Shown: positions 21,770 through 35,665 of the stretch, one piece after another
Position numbering within the stretch: the stretch's first letter is position 1
Layout of the letters: every line of letters begins with the position of its first letter
The notes under the pieces: model-generated
What the model was told of the DNA's origin: nothing
Databases searched by the model: none
The model's input: the letters and a program-made list of their open reading frames with translations, nothing else
Program-made: the position numbers and the translations under genes
NCBI GenBank assembly: GCA_014871385.1
Contig: CM026431.1
Span: 5,183,089 to 5,247,088, forward strand
DNA: 64,000 nt
Source: Ceratodon purpureus
Lineage: Eukaryota; Streptophyta; Bryopsida; Pseudoditrichales; Ditrichaceae
Direction of reading: 5' to 3'

Positions 21770-24700
21770 TTAGTCATCTATTGGAAAGACGCTTTCTGTA
21801 ATATGTCCTTTTCTAGCGGCTCTATGGTTGGACTTTTGACGTACAAGACCTACTTCCTTGACTACGAGATGTTCTCTGCTTGAATCCATTGATGCTCCTC
21901 TGTTGACCTCGGCAGTAATCCGGCACGGCATTCCGTCCACAGCACCTGAGACCATCGCCTTCCTAACTGCGTTCTTTAACTTCTGCTTCATGTCCAACAC
22001 ATCCCGAATGTCAAATACATCGGACATCTGCATCAACATAATGCCATGATGTAAGTATAAGTACACGGTGTGCCACATAAGATACCTTTATGTCACACAG
22101 AGATACCCAAGAATGCGGTAGCCACATACTCTAACAGTGCTACGATTGAATATAAAATCCAAAGGGGATTGATGCCCAAACCTCTGCTGTCCAGTCGATG
22201 TCGTTTTCCTTTCCCAGAAACGCCATGTATGTGATAACAAAGCACATGACGTAGTATCCACACGACCATCCATCGCTAAGTTTGGGGCAACGAACGTGAG
22301 TCCAGGCTTTTGCGTCGGTACAAGTATTCCATCTGGGCGATCCTTCCGACTCACCTATTGCCATACACCACAACTTGCCTAAACAGTCATGTAGTTTACG
22401 ACCTCCATGGAAGGTGTTGGAATCTATGGCACCTGAGTCGAACTTGAAGAATCTAGAGGTCGACAATATTGCTAAGCTCCAGTGAGTACTGTCGACAATG
22501 GGAACTATGACTGTCGTACCCTTCATCCGTCTAAATCCTGATTTCTTACTATAAAACCTTTGTAGTGCGTCAATTGAGTCATCTTCTTTGATGAGCGTAC
22601 AAAGGCTAGTTGCTATTAGAGAATTGCACAATAAAACCTCGTTAGGAAGGTATGACTGAAACCAAATACAAAAGAAATCCATGAGAGGCGTAGTGAGCAG
22701 TCCCTCTTGGGAATCTAGGGCTTTCATGTCCGGAATAGGGCGTAAAATCGTACTGCCCGAATCAAAAAGGAACTCCAGATGTCCCCTTGTGGTGTCGCCA
22801 TGCGCCAGTCTTATACGTTCCATCATAAGATGGTAGGCACTGCAATACAGAACGAACAGCGTATCTAAGTGTACCAACAACATGTAGTGTAAAATAATAA
22901 TATGTAGTGCAGAGTAATAAATGGATTTTAAAGAAAAAGTGCACAACTACGGGGCTCTACAGCCAGAGGAATATTACTTGGATCTTTAAGTGAACATGTA
23001 TAGAGCAGTGACATATACTACCTACTGTTTACAGTAGGTGAATCCATGGGGGACATGAACAGTGCTACTGCTGTGCTCCCAGGTGGGGTCTCCTCCTGGG
23101 AAGTTATTGATGTCTGCTCCTCACAGGCTTCATCGGATGAAACCAATTTCAATGAACGAATAGGGGAGAGCATTGAACGCACACGACACGGACCTAACCT
23201 AAAATCAACATGTGTTGGAGTCTTCCTAAACCAACTTGATCCCGCCCGCATGATTGGCGGTGATGGGTTCCTTATGTGTAAGGAAAGAAGTTCTCTCTCC
23301 CTCAAGGCCCGGTCCTCATCTAGATGCGTCGTATTAGGTATGGTGGAAAGTGTACTTGCGGCTACCGTTGTAACCATTTCTAAGGACATAGAATGTTGTT
23401 GAACTACAGTCTTTCCACTTGGGTCCACAACTTCCAGCGGCATGACATTGGCTGTAAGGATGGTTTGAGCGGTAATTGTTTCGTTATGTCCAGGGTAACC
23501 CAGCTCTCTGAAAGTCCGTTGGAGCTCCTTCTCACGAAGCTCCATAAACTTTCGTACAACGCCATTTACGGACTCTCTCAAATCCTCAGGGACTGGTCCT
23601 TGATTGTCCAACCCCAACATTGACCACCCGATGTCCACATCCTCGCGTATACATAACGACCTTGACATCACCTGTATTGCAAGAGCAATCACATTTAGTG
23701 GCTATTTACATATACGATGGAGAATTACAGCGTTAATGATTGCTATGCAAATGTTGAAATAATGACCTTACTGAGTGTTTTTACCTCGTCGCAATGAAGG
23801 CGCAAAGTTGTAGGATCAGGTGGTCCACGAACCCACCACATGGCCGCAAGCTCGGCAGAATTTCTTCCCGTTCTGTGTAGGTCCACTATTGCTCGGCGTG
23901 CAACACGGTTGAGAAACTGCTCTATCACATGCAGTACGTCGTCCTGGTTCCATCCTTCGAAGCCCATTAGTCCCAGCATGTCACCCCAGCATCGACGAGG
24001 TGGAGCGCAAATTCCTCCAAAAATGCATGGGAAATATGCCCAGCCAATGTCAACAACATCTTGGGCACATGCGGAAAGGCATTTTGATTCTACCTCGTCC
24101 TTTGCTATAGCAAGTATGTTTTTTCTTGTCATGCCTGTAACTGGATGTGAAATCGGCGAGCGTCGTCCAAGTGAGATGCGACCATATAACTTGAGGGCAC
24201 GAACAATATGGGGACACTCCAGTTCCAGCGTCATTGGCTCGAGCTTCACATCCGACTGTAGTGCACTGAGTATACAGTCTAACTCTTCCTGTGTATGAGA
24301 CCAAGGACGTGGAGGCATTATTGGAGATCCTTCCTTGCATAAAATTCGGAACATGGGGGACCATCCCCAATCCCTGTCTTCCAAACGCATTTCTTGCTCG
24401 CAGTCATATAATCGGAGTTGGCCTAGAATATGAGACTTCCGCAAATCCTGTAGTGCAATATCTGCATTGAGTCGTTTGGAGACGTACAAAGCCTTGTCCT
24501 TCAGGTACTTCAGATAGTGCTCCAGCTTGGTAAGTTCGTTGGTTCTCCCGTCGTGATTTACCAACTCAATATAGGGATTCCATGGCTTCACAGACATCAT
24601 GACGAAATTCACTTGTTCTTTATGTAGTGCGTCACGATCCCCCAAAACCTGCAATACAGAGAGCGTCGCAAATCAGGCATTTCCGCCTGCACTACACGAG

Positions 24701-26972
24701 TATGTTATGAATAAAGCTAAACAAAACCACAGCAAGTGGGGTTCTACACGCGCGTACCTGTGATTCTTTCCATTGTACCCACGGTCCTATAGAAGCATGT
24801 ATGCGTTCTCCAAGTTCATCTCGTGATTCTAAAATTTGAAGCTCCGCCATGCATTCTTCATGGTTGTGTAGGAGTCTGCGATCGATGATAGTGCTAGCCG
24901 GTGAATCCTGGATCAGGTGATACAGTCCGGGACTACTCTGTACCTGAGGAGGACGGCCAATATTAGGGTACGTGTTCTCCACTGTTAGTGAGGCTGCATA
25001 CCGCTGGGCCTTTTCCAGTACTTCTTCTCGCGTACAGTCAACAGAAAACGTATAAGACGATATGGGCGCATCTTCATGCACTACATTAAAGTGGACGGCT
25101 CCCATCTGCGACCCAATACGTGGGGAGGTATGAAACCGGGATGTATCCTCATGATCTGCTGAAGGCAGATTAGTTGTGTTGGGATTGTCTTGCATCCGTG
25201 AGAGCACCTCCTCCTCAGCTACTACGTCCTTCTTCCTCTTACGTGTGCCTGCTAGCGAATTACTCTTCTTCTTCACAGGACCTTTTGGATGTCCTCTGAA
25301 ATGTGCAGGAGCAACTAGCGACCCTTTGCGATCTCGTTTGGAATACTTCACCCGGAAAACCGTATCCACTGTATCAGAATATTCTCCGAGGGTCTGCACT
25401 ACAGTATGGCTATCCTTCGTGAACCTGTCATGCATTACCGTGGTCCTCTCCCTCTCAACCATCTCCTTTTGTGCGCATTCTTTCTTCTGGTAAAGCTTTG
25501 TCACATGTGGCTGTTGCGTAGTGCAAAGTCCCTCTTTCGGTACCTTCTCGTTGGGCAAGACTACATCCTTACTTGTCCCTCGACTGGTTTCCTTAAGAGA
25601 CTCCCTAGTCTTTTTGGACTTTGGCTGCACTACACGAGGTACCTGTACCCTCGGGTTCCAGGGGCGGTGTCCCTCTTCCTCTGGGAACTTCAATCCTCTT
25701 TCCTGTAGGATACCTTTGAGCACGTGCTGTTCACTCTGAGTAAATGTTGGATACATTTTCAACACTCCAGACCCAACTTCTCTCCACTTATCACACTGGT
25801 CCTTATAACGATGATACGAAAGTGCATTCTTGTCGCTAAAGTCTTCATGACAGTAGTTGCACCAATAGAAATAGCGCTTCTCCTGCCCAGGGTTCTCGTA
25901 GTAGTGATAACGGCAGGTGTAGTGCGCCTCAACTACGAGATCCTTGTATTCCTGCTCAGTATATAGACATGCGCACGGCACTCTACCTTGCTTTAACTCT
26001 GCTCTATAGACCCTCTCACCTCCAACCTCATACCCCTGCAACGTAAAGCAAAGGCCTTCAGAGACCGTAACAACAACTTCTGGTACAATCACAAGTGCAG
26101 AATACAACGAAGTGCCTCATGATATTCTACTGACTATGACGTACCTCTTGCAAACCTTGCACTCCATTTAGCAATAGCGTCTTCCACGTTGCAACTCCAA
26201 GCCCGTCTATAATCCGCTTATCCTCGTTCACAATCAACTTATCATCCTCAGGGAATTGAATTCTAGGACCTGTCACACCCACACCTAGAAAAGATATGGA
26301 GCCTGTACTCATGGCTGGGGGCAAATGTGGTCTACTGTCAGCTGTAGCTCCGCTACAGCTCACACCCTGTTTGGGACGTCCCGGCACATGTTTTTTGAAG
26401 ACAAGATCTGTATCTGTAGATGCATCGTCGTCTTCTTCTACACTGTTTCGCAGCCCCAACAACGGTTCAATAGCTTCGTCAATACTAGTTTCTCCTACCA
26501 CGACCTGTTGAGACCTTGCCCTCGTAACTCTGCGGTTGTTATCTATAAAACCCGAAAAAAAGAAAACAACAAACAAAAAACCCCGGAATCAGTAGAGTGT
26601 TGTTCTATAGAAAAACGAAATTGAAAAAACCTGATAGAGTATGAGGACATCACTACGACTCATAGAATTCTATCACGTGTTTCTGCAACTATATTCCGGT
26701 CTCCACCTCACTATTTGTATGAGAATCCTCAGCATTCACCCCTGACCCTAATCCAATAGCAGAAGGACTTCATATGCAAGTTATGGCTACAAATCTCAAT
26801 ACCCAACACTTATATCTACACTTATACTGTGTTTCTTCCCAAAACGGACACTGAAAATGCCTCACCAGAACAACCCACTTGCAAAAAAACAAGCTACACT
26901 CAAAACGAGATACAAATGCATACTCATCCCTAACCCCTGCTCTCTGAACTTGTAGGACTCACCTGATTCCAT
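21770..26972 (-). CDS. Transposon-borne zinc-knuckle/Ulp1 (C48) protease fusion, copy A
   Basis: Seven exons: 26972-26963, 26542-26145, 26035-24758, 24648-23785, 23671-23022, 22839-22182 and 22027-21770. All phases agree and give 1371 aa from MESDNNRR. Order: a short conserved block (GVGVTGP, then LNG); a Cys/His motif CNYCHEDFSDKNALSYHR ending DQC; a basic variable region; a conserved region with ECPHIVRALKLYGR and CAQDVVDIGWAYFPC; GWSMLGLDNQGP; then a C-terminal Ulp1-like protease with STHWSLAI (His), FFKFDSG (Asp) and GWSCGYYVMC (Cys). The usual oxyanion Gln six residues before Cys is Leu here. Ulp1/C48 proteases cleave SUMO or similar proteins; the target here is unknown. The function for the element may be anti-silencing or maturation, by analogy only. 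Confidence 0.8.
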
Positions 26973-29655
26973 CTCGTCGTCTTACTCTCTACCAAGAACT
27001 CTGCCACAACCATCGCCGTGCCTCTCACCCTTCCCAATCGATGAAACGCTAGAAATTACACCCATGATTGTAGGATCGCACCAAGATTCCGCAGGTTCCA
27101 ACACCTCCCCCAACATGCCATCGTCCCTACAAAATGAAGACCCACATCCTCCTTGCAAAAGTTTCGACTCATGTCTACAATGAGGAGACCACGTCCTTTA
27201 TAGCTAAGAAGGCCTTGCTACAGAACACGGGAGGAGCAGCACACGTGTGCCTGCGGACCATATGAAGTGGACTCTAGCCGAGACAGGCGGTGGCCGCGGC
27301 TCTAAAACTGAACGATCACCCTAAGCATTACCATGCTAGAAATTATTTATCCAGCATGGTGTAACTTCGAAGTGGATGGCTCTTTAAAAAATTAGAAAAC
27401 TCAAAAATTAAATATTGAATAAACGTATTAAGATACTTACTAATTGAAATATTATTTAAGTAATTCATGTTTTTAACCATGTTATAATTTATTTTTCTTA
27501 ATACAAATAAGACCTGTTGTAAGCAATACATTTCCTAATCCTTCTACCCATTTCTTCGCGTCATTTAAAGTTTCCCCCTTACCTAGGAGAAATAACGCAC
27601 TATCCTAATACTTTATTTTTAGTTATTGTAAATTTATAAGGCATATGCTAATCCTTCAATGAATCTTGCCTTGTTCGACCACGTAATTTTAATTATGTTT
27701 CCTTGTCTTCTCCTCTATTAATTTGCATCTCTTCTATTTTTTTCTTAATTTAGTTTCTTACTCTAATTCAATGCTTCACATTGTTCTTATTTTTTTTACT
27801 TTCATTCCTTCTTTACTTCTTATGAAGATCACACATTGCATTTTTTTTTATTTTAAATATATTCACTTTGTTTATTCAGCCTTTTGTTTTTTGTGGAAGC
27901 CAAAACCTTATCTTATATTTCATAATATTCCTTGATTTACATATATAATCTATTTAATTAATCAATTTTCTATATATGTCTTTGTATTTTCCATGATATG
28001 CATCTCGGAAATTTATATTATTATTGCAATTATTTACATGTCTAAATCATATAATTTTATATTTTACCATTTGATGTTTTTTATGATTATCTCTATTGCA
28101 AATGTTTTTTTTTTTTTTTTTTTTTTTTTTTTTCTTCAATTTTTTTGCGATTTTCACTTTGCACATTGACCTTTTTTCCTTTATCTCTTAATTTAAATCG
28201 TTTAATTTCATATTTCAAATTTTCCTTTATCTCTTAATTTAAATCGTTTAATTTCATATTTCAAATTTTTTTATTTTATTTTCCAAATCTCACTACATCT
28301 ACATTTTTTATTTTTATTCATCCTTGTTTCGTTATTCCTTACGTTCCAATCTCAGCTTACTTACTTATTACTTTTTTCCATTCGGTGATATTCTCACCTT
28401 GTGCATCCATCCTTCAATCTTCTTAATTACGTTCCACTTATCTATATACGGTGTATGTATTTGATGTTTTTATTATTTATTTAATATGTTATCATCCTCA
28501 TATTTTGAATTTTTGGGTTTTTATTTACTTCTCGTAATTTATTATTCTCTTTAATCCCTAAACCTTATTCGTTATGGCATTAAACATTTTATCTTTAAAT
28601 AATATATATATTTTGTTTTAATCTTTAAATTGTGACCAACCAATTATTTTTATTTTTATTTTTAAATATTGTGTTTATTTTTTCTATTATCTAATTCTCT
28701 TCTTTTAGTTTACCTTAGTTTCTTTCGATCAATTTTTATCATGCCTAGCTTTCTTCATTTGTTTTATTTGTTTTTGAGCATGTATGTTTCTCTAGTTTAA
28801 TAAGTTTTCTTTATTCATGTATATTGTATTTTTTTATTGCATTAACATAGAGTCTTTATATTTTAAATGTATTCACTAAAATTTCACATCTGAACATTAT
28901 ATTTTATTTTCTCTGTTTCAATTTCAATCTACTATCTACAAGCCTTTTATTTCTAAATAATAATTTTATTTGATTCATTTATTTTCCTTCTTCTATTATT
29001 ATCGTTCATGATATTCATTGTTTTACACATTTTATTTTATTTTTAATTTTACTCCACAGTGGTTTAGAAACTATTTTCTTGTATTTCTTTCTTCTTCTTC
29101 TAATGCGTTTGATATATTTCTCATTTCAATGTTTATTTTTTAATTCCATTTTTTTTTAATAAAAAAATCTTAATATTGTAATTCTGTATATCTAAAATCA
29201 TTCACTTATTACTTCCTCTTACTCGATATTCATCCATTCAAAATCCACTGTCGTTTAATCCTTTTATAATTGACTTCCTTCTGCAATACACATCCTTCCC
29301 TTTTATATCCTCATGTATTTCCTTAACACCTTTTTCCCATTTCTTATTTGTTTTCCATAGTGGTTGTTTGTTTGCTTCAAAATCTGTTACGTCAGTATCC
29401 GTATAGTTTGTTTAATTATTTCACTTTTTTTTATTTGTAAAATTTGAATGTTCTCACTCAATATACTGGTTGCGGAAAAATAACTAAATAATTTAAAAGC
29501 CACAATCAAAATGTACAGTTAAAAAGTTACACAAAAATTTACCCCTCGAAATTTACATCTGACCCTTGAAAATGGCGGCATTTCAAAATTTCTTGCATCT
29601 ATACACTACATAAATTATCACTCCTACGATGATTGTACACTTCATCAACAACCTC
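26973..29655. other. Leader of ULP copy A and T-rich spacer inside the transposon
   Basis: Bases 26973-27330 should hold the promoter and leader of the minus-strand copy A gene. From about 27340 to 29500 the plus strand is markedly T-rich with few G and no gene. It includes a T run of about 29 (28105-28133). After 29600 the TGTAGTGC-type words return (29605, 29671). The T-rich block lacks those words, unlike most of the element. Confidence 0.6.
28175..28266 (+). repeat. Tandem duplication, 46-bp unit
   Basis: Two adjacent, essentially identical copies of a 46-bp unit containing CTTTATCTCTTAATTTAAAT and then TTTAATTTCATATTTC, within the T-rich spacer. Confidence 0.85.
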
Positions 29656-32600
29656 CTAAAATCCAACAGATACACTACATCTGCGTCGACCTGCCTTTCC
29701 GCTACTCAATGCAAAGACTATAGCTTCCTTCAATCCCTTCCGTAGTACAAAAATCTCGTTGTGCTCGAAACAGTCCGACATCTGCAAACATAATCGAAAC
29801 ATTAATATTATGTTGTATATCAAACGAAGAGACCCTAATCCAGAGTTGTGCTCTTCGTAAACTGACAAATATCCAAAGCACTACACTCAGCACAGCACAA
29901 TACTCGATATACACTACATGACTACATTCACTACAACACTACAATCATTCAAGTAGTCCATAGAGCAGGTTACTTACATCACCCTCCCAATCCCTCTCGT
30001 TGGCGGTGGTTTGCTTCAAGTACGAACTCAACATCACAATATAGCACCCTACATAGAATCGACATGTCCAATCGTCTGGTTGCTGTGGACATTTGACATG
30101 GACCCATGACTGAATAGAGGACGCCCGCTTCCACTGAGGAGTACCCGGTCCATGTCCATTGGCCATGCACCACAACTTTGCCATTGCCACGTGGAGACAT
30201 TGTGGCCCATGAAAGTTTGGATTTGTGTGATAACCTGAATCAAACTTGTAGAAGCCCTCGTCTGATATCACCGCCAAACTCCAGTGCCTGCAATCAAATA
30301 CTGGTATGAACAGTATCTTGTCCTGAAAATTAGCAATGTAAGGGTTGTCCTCATAAAATCCACGTGGTGCGTGTTGTGAGACAGATCGATTTGTAAGGAT
30401 TCTTAGTGACACTGCAAAATCGGTCTTGCAGATAAGTACGCCAGGAGGTGTATCACCCTCAACCCACTTAGCAAACCAATCCATCAATGGAGGACTCAAT
30501 CCCATCCCAGATAAATCCAGTATCTCCATGTCTCCATCCTCGGTCAGCCTGATCTTCTCATCGCCAAAACAGAAGTCAAAGTATCGTCCTCTCACACGGC
30601 CATCTTCTAGAGAGATTTGGTCCATTGGGAGATTGAGTAAGCTGCAATAATAGAAACCCTTTATTTATACAATGCGCATGTTCAGATCCAGAAAAATGCC
30701 ACAGGGAGCACGTAGCTACTTGACCTATACCGCACTACAGATTTCCTTAGCACTACTTCTTTGGACCAAAAGACAATTGAAGCAGTAAACACTATGCTAC
30801 TCCTCATGAAGTAACAGACATAGGAATTGTAGGGCTACACTACCTACTAGGTGTGTGGACCTCTTCGGTAGCAGGTCCATGCACTACATCAGCAGCACTT
30901 GCAGCCTCCTTGTTCGCAGGTTCCTCCTCTCTTCTGAGAACATTTTGGCTTGCCAATGCTGCCCCTTGAATGTCTCCTTCAACCATTGCAGAGGCAACGT
31001 CTCCAAATGAACCCTCGTCTCTATGATCAAAGTCCAGTACCCGCATGGGTGTATGACATGTACCTGAGCCTTGACCAAGCATAACTTGAAGGTGATACGG
31101 AGTCTTGCGGTGCCATTGTGTACAACCATCCTCCATAACCACCGGCCTTGGCATCTTTATGTGCTCGCAAAGGAGACGTCTCTCCCTGTCCTCTGTACCA
31201 ACATCTGGAGAGATCTCAATTTGAGACCAATCTAACTGTTGTGTAAACTGAGAGCCCACAATCTGGGACATCTGAGGAATCTCCAGATGATCCAAGTTTA
31301 CAGGACTGCTCATCGACCTTGGCTCCGAAGCTCCTCCATCAGAATATCCAAGAAGCTTGAATGTTATGTCTTGTTCCTTGCAGTGCAACTCCGTAAGTAC
31401 GTCGACGACCTTCTCTACACATGGTCTTAGATTCTCCGGCGGTGGCCCTTGATTCTCCAACCCAAGCATAGACCAACCCAAGTCGACGTTTTCTCGCAAG
31501 ATAAACACCCTAGAAAACACCTGAAACCTCCCACCCAATACAATATTCAAGTAAGCCTCACATTCACCCTAAACTGGGCTGCACTACAGCTCTCTCATAC
31601 TAAGGTAGATGTGCATTCTAGGCATTAAAAGCACTTACAAGACTCAATGCAAGAGCACGTCCAAAAAAAAACGCCAAATTCGAATGTAGCTCACCTCCTC
31701 ACACTGCAGTCGTAGTGCACAGACATCCTCTGGTGGAGGGGTGTACCACATTGCAGCCACATCGGATCGATGCTCGTCAATCCGATACAGATCTACAAGG
31801 ACACGACGAGCTATCTTTCGAAGAAAAAGTTCGACCTTCTCCAGCACAGGATCCTGGCTCCACCCTTCGAAACCCATCAATGCAACCATGTCGGAGCATG
31901 ACATAGACCTTGGTTCTGTAGTTTTCCCGAATGTGCATGGAAAATAAGCAAATCCAATGTCAACCACGTCTTGGGCACATATGGACAATCGCCGTGACTC
32001 CACTACATTTTCAGCAATCTCCAGGAGCTTTGGCCTGGTTACACCCTTCACTGGGTGTGCTAGTGGTACACCGCGTCCCTCTATCATTCTAGTGTATAGT
32101 TTTAACGCACGCACTACATGTGGGCATTCGGACTCAAGACTAGACCTGTTAGTCCCTACCTCCTCCCCTAAAACCCGCATGATCTCCTGTAGCTCTTCCT
32201 CAGTATGCTTCCAAGGTCGTTGTGGTCCGGTACTTGGGAGGTCCCTGATAAGGGCCTGATAGATAGGCGACCACGACCAAAGCCTCTCCTCTACTGCATA
32301 GGCTTCCTCCTCTGTCTCCAATTCCTTCAACGCTTTTTGTATGTGCGAGTCTTGTGCTTCTTGTAATGCACCATCTACATATACCTGGTACTCCCGAAGC
32401 TGCTGAGTGTACTCCAGATACAACTTAAGCTTCTTTAGTTCGTTGTCTCTGCCCATCTTGTCTTCCATCGCACGATATGGGTTCCAACAGCTTGTAGCAC
32501 AGTGTACAAAAGACTGCATTTGCTCTTCATCGGGAAAGGTGGCCATGTCATCCTTCAGAGCACGGGGAACGGTCTCACTGCAAATACATAAGTCAACCAT

Positions 32601-34317
32601 CACAAATTGTGCTACACTACATCAACTCAGTATAGTTGTGCACTACATTAACTTAATGTAGCTTCATTAGTTAGGAAGTTAGCGATTTACTTACCACTCT
32701 TGCTAGGCGCCATTGTACCCAGTGACCTAGCGCTGAGATTATCTTCTCTAATAGTTTCCCATTACGTTCCATGCTGGTAAGGTGCTCCATGCATTGGATA
32801 GGCTGCATCAACAAGTCCTTCTCCACTACACTTATAGGTCCTTCACTGAGTAGGTAGTATAGGCCCGGCATAGGCACAGACTCTGGGGCATCACGAAGAT
32901 CCCTAACATCATTGATAGTAAGGAGGTCTGCTTCACGCTGAGCCTCTCGAAGTACCTCATCGCGTCTCTTACTTGATATGTGCGATACTGGTGAGCAAGA
33001 GGTGGTGGGTAAATGGAGACCGTTATCTGCCATGGCCTCTTGAACCTCGCCTTGGTCCTCTGTCATTACAACGTTGTCCTCCATGTCTTCCTCACCTTCA
33101 TCATAGATCAGATTTCTAGGTTTCACACAGAAATGTTGATGGTCGTCCCCTGTTCCTTCAGAATGTGCAACATTCAGTATGCACTGTGCCACTGCTTCTC
33201 TAGGACTATCAAACTCTTTGTCTGACTCCCCTAAGTCGATAGCGTTCCCTGAAATCCCCGCACTACCTGAATCCACCCTTGTCTTCTTCCTACTCCTGGT
33301 TTCACGTACCGACTGCAGCCGCCTCATACTCTTTCTCCTTGTCTCGAGCCCGTCTCTTTCGCTACCATCCCTTGTACTCTGCGACCCTGTCCTCGACCTT
33401 CTCCTCTTATTCCCGCTACCTCCTCCCACATCGGTTGTAGTGTCCGCCGAGGATTTGTGAGCAAAGTTTGGAAGGTCGGGAGAACTTACCACAGTATTCT
33501 TCATCCTTCTTGGACGCATCGAAGGTGCATGTAGTGCATCGGATCTGCGGCTTTTGGTGTGGCTCTTGTCCCCTCTGCTACCTGTAACCCATGTTCCCCT
33601 TTCACCCCCTCTACTCCTCGAAGTTGACCCTAAACCATCTCCATGTGCTCCAGTTGGATTTGCCGCCCCCTCTTGTCGTGGAGCCCAAGGCTGGGACCCT
33701 GACTTAGCTGGGAACTTGAGCCCGTACTCAGCTAGTATGGTCTCAGCAGCCTTGGTATCGCTAGGTTTGAATGTTGGATACATCTTCAAAATCCCTCCCT
33801 TACCATTCTTCATCCTCCTCCATTCTATGCACTGATTTCTGTGGCGGTGATAGGACAGTGCATTCTTGTCGGAGAAGTCTTCCTTGCAGTATAGACACCA
33901 GTACCATCTTCTTCTATCCTTCCCCTCGATAACATGGTAGACGTGATATCTGCAGTTGTAATGGGCTTCTACTACCAGGTCTTTGTACTCCTGCTCCGTA
34001 AACAGACATACACATGGCTCACGGCCCTGAGTGAGAGTGCACCGATACAGATTCTCACCTTTCACCTTTGCCCCATGTACTAAACCCACTGGCCCATTCA
34101 ACACTATGTCCCACCACTTTTCAAATCCTAACTCTGCAATAAGCCTGAAATCCTTGTTCACCCTAATGCTACCAAGCTCTCTGCCCTGTTCATACTCAGG
34201 ACCAGTTATTCCAATACCATACCCCTCGATTTGTGTATCAGAAATTGTTCCCACTCTGTGCCTCTCCGTGTTGCCCTGTCCATCGCTGATCATTTCTTCG
34301 TCCCCCCCACCCTCCAT
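29656..34317 (-). CDS. Transposon-borne zinc-knuckle/Ulp1 (C48) protease fusion, copy B
   Basis: Paralogue of the 21770-26972 gene. Exons 34317-32695, 32573-31695, 31520-30844, 30641-29978 and 29781-29656 join to 1322 aa. The acceptor at 32573 follows GCAGTGAG and is less certain than the others. Shared blocks in the same order: GIGITGP; CLYCKEDFSDKNALSYHR with NQC; ECPHVVRALKLYTR; CAQDVVDIGFAYFPC; GWSMLGLENQGP; then the protease with CRHWSLAV, FYKFDSG and QQPDDWTCRFYV. Here the oxyanion Gln is kept, but the Gly after the catalytic Cys is Arg. The intron that splits copy A at 26145/26035 is absent. A further open stretch to 34555 could extend the N-terminus. The two copies are much diverged in the middle, so they duplicated long ago or were selected for different jobs. 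Confidence 0.77.
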
Positions 34318-34555
34318 TGTCCCTCTGACCTCGTACCTGTAGAAATATTCCCTTCGAATCTTGCTCCCAGTTACTACTACCCTGCTCCCTGCGCCAGATT
34401 GTTCCTACTAAGTGTCCCCAGCTTGTATCACTTCCACATATCCATTCCACAATGTATTCCCGATTAGCTATCTTCTTCGAATTATCAACCTTGACAGCAT
34501 ACCTGATATCCGAAATTCTTTGAGATGCTCCAGTACCAACCCCAACATCTTCCAT

Positions 34556-35665
34556 CCCCTACCATGATCGCAACACAACTCTGTCGCCACTTCTTCGGGT
34601 TGACATCCAGCATTAATCAGACATCTACGAACTCTGGAATTCGCAATCCTTACATTTTGCACGTCTGCCAGAAAAAGCTTTCTAAATGTAAGTGCATATT
34701 AAAAAACAAAACAAGACAATTTAGCAAAACATTCCGTTTCTTCAGCACCTGATGTTCCCCCCAACAAACCCTAAATCGATTTTTAGCCATTCTCCTTGCA
34801 CAGAACATGCAACCCTAAACCAGAAAATCCGTGGATACTAAAAGCAATAAAAAGAGATAGCGTGCCAGGGCTCTTTTGTGCTCATATCAGGAAACCCCGA
34901 TCCATTTCGAGCTAGCTAGAAAACAAAAAACTGAAATCAGGCTGTCACTTAGCAATTTCTAGCTTACCTCTCGCATGTCTCTACCTTCAATTCGCAATCC
35001 ACTCCAGGTACTCATGCCCTACCCATTCTTCATTCAGCTGTCATACACCGAAACAAACGTCCCTTAGAGAATGCTTGCTAACCCCAGAAATAGGAAACCC
35101 TAAACCTACATGAACAAGGTGAAGGCCATGCAATAAATGGTAAACAAATGGCAAGAAAGGCAGCAAAATGAAATTAGGAATTGGCGAGGAAACGAACCCA
35201 TGCTGATATGGCGATTGATCACCTCCCATCCATGCTGCTACGTCTCCTTCATTCCATGGTGCCGCTTGATCACCCCCCCATCTCCAAACTAGAACCCGAA
35301 ACCCCACGCCCCACTACCTGAGTGCAGACAGGATCTTTGTTGCCGTTGGTGCACAGTAGTCGCACCACAGTCGACGACGCAGTACAGAGAGAGATGCCTT
35401 CCCCAAACGCAAGACAGCTCCAAATGCAAGACATAGGTTTGATGAATGTAGGACGTAACCCTAAACTGAGATCCGCCGTCATCCCTAAACCTAAACCGGG
35501 TTTCAATGGACGGGGACGGGTCTGCCACCCAGGACCCGGTCTGGGCGGTGGGACCGGGACGGGTGAGCCACTGGCGCGGGCCCGGGCTGACCCCATGACC
35601 CGGCAGGGATGGCCCCGCCGCCTTTTCACGGGCTGCCCCTAATTCCCTCACAGGTCCAATTTTTG
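34556..35665. other. Right subterminal region of the transposon
   Basis: Promoter/leader side of ULP copy B, with telomere-like words (ACCCTAAAC near 34745 and 35098-35105, AACCCTAAACTG near 35458) and a GC-rich zone at 35480-35640. Open frames over the GC-rich zone lack motifs and are taken as chance. Confidence 0.55.

Noticed and set aside
35270-35651. Frames of about 120 codons in the right subterminal zone
   Set aside because: Same reason: GC-rich non-coding end of the element.
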